The position numbers and the translations under genes were made by a program. A model generated the notes under the pieces. That model saw only the letters and a list, made by a program, of their open reading frames with translations, made no database searches and was not told where the DNA came from. From positions 372,001-436,000 of the forward strand of contig JACKAA010000003.1 in assembly GCA_020635275.1 (NCBI GenBank): a stretch of DNA of 64,000 nt, written 5' to 3'. The DNA comes from Ignavibacteriales bacterium. Lineage in GTDB: Bacteria; Bacteroidota; Ignavibacteria; Ignavibacteriales; Melioribacteraceae. Positions 62,081 through 64,000 of this stretch are shown piece after piece (within the stretch, counting starts at the first letter, position 1; each line of letters begins with the position of its first letter).

Positions 62081-63394
62081 CTATTTATTTTTTATAAAAA
62101 TGACCGGTTTAATTTTTTTAAAGTATATCAAAGATAATGTAAATCCTCGGAATATCATAAAAGTAACTAACGCCATCCAAATTGAGTGATTTCCCAATAA
62201 ATCTTTTGTAAGAAAATATACAGGTAGGAAAACAAAAATAGTACTAAAAATCATTGAATAAAGCATTTTTCTGGTTTCGGTTGCTCCAAAATAGATTCCA
62301 TCCCAAATGAAACTAACACTATTTATAATTGGCGAAATTATTATCCACATTAGAAAATTCATTCCCGCTTCAATAACTTCCTGTTGTTTTGAATAAAGTT
62401 CTAATATTTCTCTGCCAAAAATTAAATAAATGATGCTTACAAAAATCCCTAATGAAATTCCCCATAAAAAAGAGAATTTAATTGTCATTTTTAATTTAAC
62501 GTTATCTCTTGAACCAATGTATTTTCCCACAAGACTTTCAGCTGCAAAAGCAAAACCATCAACACCATAAGCTATAATCATCCACAACTGCATAAGTATA
62601 AAATTTGCTGCTAAAATTATATCGTTCATTTCAGCAGATTTTGCAGTAAAAAATGAAATTGTAAATATCAGAAGTAGTGTTCTTAAAAAGATATCCAAAT
62701 TTACTTTGAAGAATTTTTCAAATTTATCTCTTTGGAATATTGAATTGAAATGCTGAAAATTAAGACTATTTTTATAAGATTTTTTAATTAGTAGTAATGA
62801 AAATAAAACACCTATATATTGTGAAATTACAGTGCCTAAAGCAACACCGTCAGCTTTCATTCCAAACTCAAAGACAAAAATCAAATTTAAGATAATATTT
62901 AATACATTTACCAAAAGTGTTACGTATAAAGGATATTTTGCATTCTGAACGCCTAAAAACCAACCATGAAATGCATATAAACTTAATGTTGCCGGAGCTG
63001 CAAATATTCTAATATAAAAATATTCCTTTGCAAAAAATTCAACATCTTTGCTTCCGTTTATTAAATAAAATCCAATTTGGCTAATAGGAAATTGTAGAAC
63101 AATAAGGACTAATCCAATAAAAATAGATATAAATAAAGATCGGGCTAAAATAGCTGAGACTTCTTTATTATTATTTGCCCCAATTGCTTGAGCCGTTAAA
63201 CCAGTTGTACCCATTCGTAAAAAACCAAATCCCCAATAAATAAAGTTGAATATTATGGAACCCAATGCAATAGCACCCAAATAAACAGGGGAATCTAGAT
63301 GACCCATAACTGCCGTATCAACAGAACTTAATAGTGGAATGGAAATGTTACTAAGAATGTTCGGTATTGCTAAATGAAGTATTTTTTTATTCAA
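62081..63394 (-). CDS. MATE family efflux transporter
   Basis: A 437-residue polytopic protein of the multidrug and toxic-compound extrusion family, with about 12 hydrophobic segments. The N-terminus LAIPNILSNISIPLLSSVDTAVMGHL and the internal GFLRMGTTGLTAQAIGAN are typical of MATE proteins, closest in feel to the DinF-type group. MATE proteins use proton or sodium gradients to export drugs or metabolites; the substrate is unknown. The start is TTG, followed by a canonical start of TM1. Confidence 0.92.
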   Translation of the reverse strand: MNKKILHLAIPNILSNISIPLLSSVDTAVMGHLDSPVYLGAIALGSIIFNFIYWGFGFLRMGTTGLTAQAIGANNNKEVSAILARSLFISIFIGLVLIVLQFPISQIGFYLINGSKDVEFFAKEYFYIRIFAAPATLSLYAFHGWFLGVQNAKYPLYVTLLVNVLNIILNLIFVFEFGMKADGVALGTVISQYIGVLFSLLLIKKSYKNSLNFQHFNSIFQRDKFEKFFKVNLDIFLRTLLLIFTISFFTAKSAEMNDIILAANFILMQLWMIIAYGVDGFAFAAESLVGKYIGSRDNVKLKMTIKFSFLWGISLGIFVSIIYLIFGREILELYSKQQEVIEAGMNFLMWIIISPIINSVSFIWDGIYFGATETRKMLYSMIFSTIFVFLPVYFLTKDLLGNHSIWMALVTFMIFRGFTLSLIYFKKIKPVIFIKNK

Positions 63395-63404
63395 TTTAAA
63401 TAAG

Positions 63405-63433
63405 AATACCCAACTAAATTTTAATTGGGTATT
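63405..63433 (-). terminator. Hairpin after proC
   Basis: AATACCCAA (63405-63413) pairs with TTGGGTATT (63425-63433) to give a 9-bp stem with an 11-base AT loop, just after the proC stop on the minus strand. Only a modest T-rich tract follows, so termination may be partial. Confidence 0.6.
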
Positions 63434-63439
63434 ATAGAG

Positions 63440-64000
63440 TTAATCATTGTTAGAATAAATTTTTTGAGCTTTCTCAGCGGCTGTAACAATACCCTTAATC
63501 ATTGAAGAACTGAAACCATTATGCTCCATTTGATTTAAACCGGAGATTGTAATTCCTTGAGGTGTAGTAACTTTATCTATTTCACGTTCAGGATGTTTCC
63601 CTTCTTTTAACAACATAGAAGCAGCACCTTTAGCTGTTTGAGCTGCCATAATTAATGCTTCGTGAGCATGAAAACCAATTTCAATTCCACCCTGTGACGC
63701 TGCTCTAACCGCTCTAAGAAAAAATGCAGTTCCGCACGCGCAAAGAGCTGTGGCAGCTCCCATTAATTCTTCATTAATTTGAATTGTTTTACCTACTGAA
63801 TCAAATATTTTTTTTGCTTCTTCAATAAAACTGCTGTCTTTTTCATCAGCGCAAATGCAGGTCATTGATTCCCTAATTGCAATAGCAGTATTTGGCATAA
63901 CTCTTACAACAGGCAAATCCATTTCAAAATGATTTTTTATTTGCTTTACCGATGCCCCCGAAACAACTGAGAGTATTACATGATTATTTGTCACATTAGG
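63440..64000 (-). CDS. proC: Pyrroline-5-carboxylate reductase, C-terminal part (5' end outside window)
   Basis: ProC reduces pyrroline-5-carboxylate to proline. The frame is open to the window edge, so the N-terminal Rossmann motif is missing. Visible motifs include LSVVSGASV, RVMPNTAIAIRESMT, ALCACGTAFFLRAV, and GITISGLNQME near the end, all characteristic of the C-terminal dimerization domain. The GTG at 63994 is an internal valine rather than a start. MATE gene follows 45 bases later. Confidence 0.94.
   Translation of the reverse strand, partial: PNVTNNHVILSVVSGASVKQIKNHFEMDLPVVRVMPNTAIAIRESMTCICADEKDSSFIEEAKKIFDSVGKTIQINEELMGAATALCACGTAFFLRAVRAASQGGIEIGFHAHEALIMAAQTAKGAASMLLKEGKHPEREIDKVTTPQGITISGLNQMEHNGFSSSMIKGIVTAAEKAQKIYSNND

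Noticed and set aside
1..64000. CRISPR array, prophage, toxin-antitoxin or defence island
   Set aside because: No direct-repeat arrays, transposase, capsid/terminase or defence-type proteins were recognised; coding density and operons are those of core chromosome.

Overview
The window is about 64 kb of AT-rich (roughly 30% G+C by eye), densely coding chromosome from a Gram-negative bacterium. Lipid A genes (lpxB, lpxK, a DUF374 acyltransferase), an MsbA-type exporter, LolA, a heptosyltransferase and a predicted outer-membrane barrel show an outer membrane. The protein set and low G+C suggest the Bacteroidota/Chlorobiota/Ignavibacteriota neighbourhood, probably Ignavibacteria-like. That placement is inference from family resemblance, not a tree. 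Shine-Dalgarno motifs are present but patchy, and TTG starts are frequent. No gene-free gap exceeds 300 bases; the largest is about 200 bases (18255-18456). I saw no tRNA, rRNA, CRISPR array, insertion sequence or prophage.

Layout. (1) 1-9157, plus strand: C-terminal part of smc, an MtnX-like phosphatase, a membrane methyltransferase, then the lipid A block lpxB / DUF374 acyltransferase / lpxK, then pyruvate phosphate dikinase closed by a strong terminator. (2) 9295-14971, plus strand: queA-ispD, then plsY-gpsA-recG (tRNA modification, isoprenoid and phospholipid precursors, DNA repair). (3) 14968-18254, minus strand: msbA-like exporter, nadK and a thioredoxin-fold protein. (4) 18457-27447: surface-glycan cluster, with one plus-strand Stealth phosphotransferase gene followed by eight minus-strand genes (TagB/F-like transferase, GT9 heptosyltransferase, three GT4, WaaE-like GT2, a methyltransferase, a GT2-like protein). 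This is the most accessory-looking part. (5) 27496-38861, minus strand: housekeeping run with site-2 protease, xerD, a 7TM-HD phosphodiesterase, a Cof phosphatase, a sodium symporter, a STAS protein, an unknown protein, ligA, a RodZ-like protein and rsmB. (6) 39003-51884, minus strand: rpmE, an ECF sigma factor with a putative membrane anti-sigma factor, holA, a lipoprotein cyclophilin, uppP, an outer-membrane barrel, a flippase-like protein, lolA, ftsK, comB, gcvT, a small transaldolase and rng. (7) 52018-61983, minus strand: dusB, and the conserved translation/RNA operon rimP-nusA-infB-rbfA-truB-ribF-rpsO-pnp. (8) 62081-64000, minus strand: a MATE exporter and the C-terminal part of proC.

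Together these genes make, export and decorate lipid A and surface glycan (lpxB, lpxK, msbA, region 4, uppP, lolA), maintain and segregate DNA (smc, recG, xerD, ligA, holA, ftsK) and run translation and RNA turnover. I did not find a convincing undescribed multi-gene system such as defence, secretion or mobile machinery. The best leads are the mixed Stealth/TagF-like glycan cluster, the DUF374 acyltransferase inside the lipid A operon, a structured inverted repeat before queA, hairpins in front of rimP and rng, and several orphan or atypical proteins.
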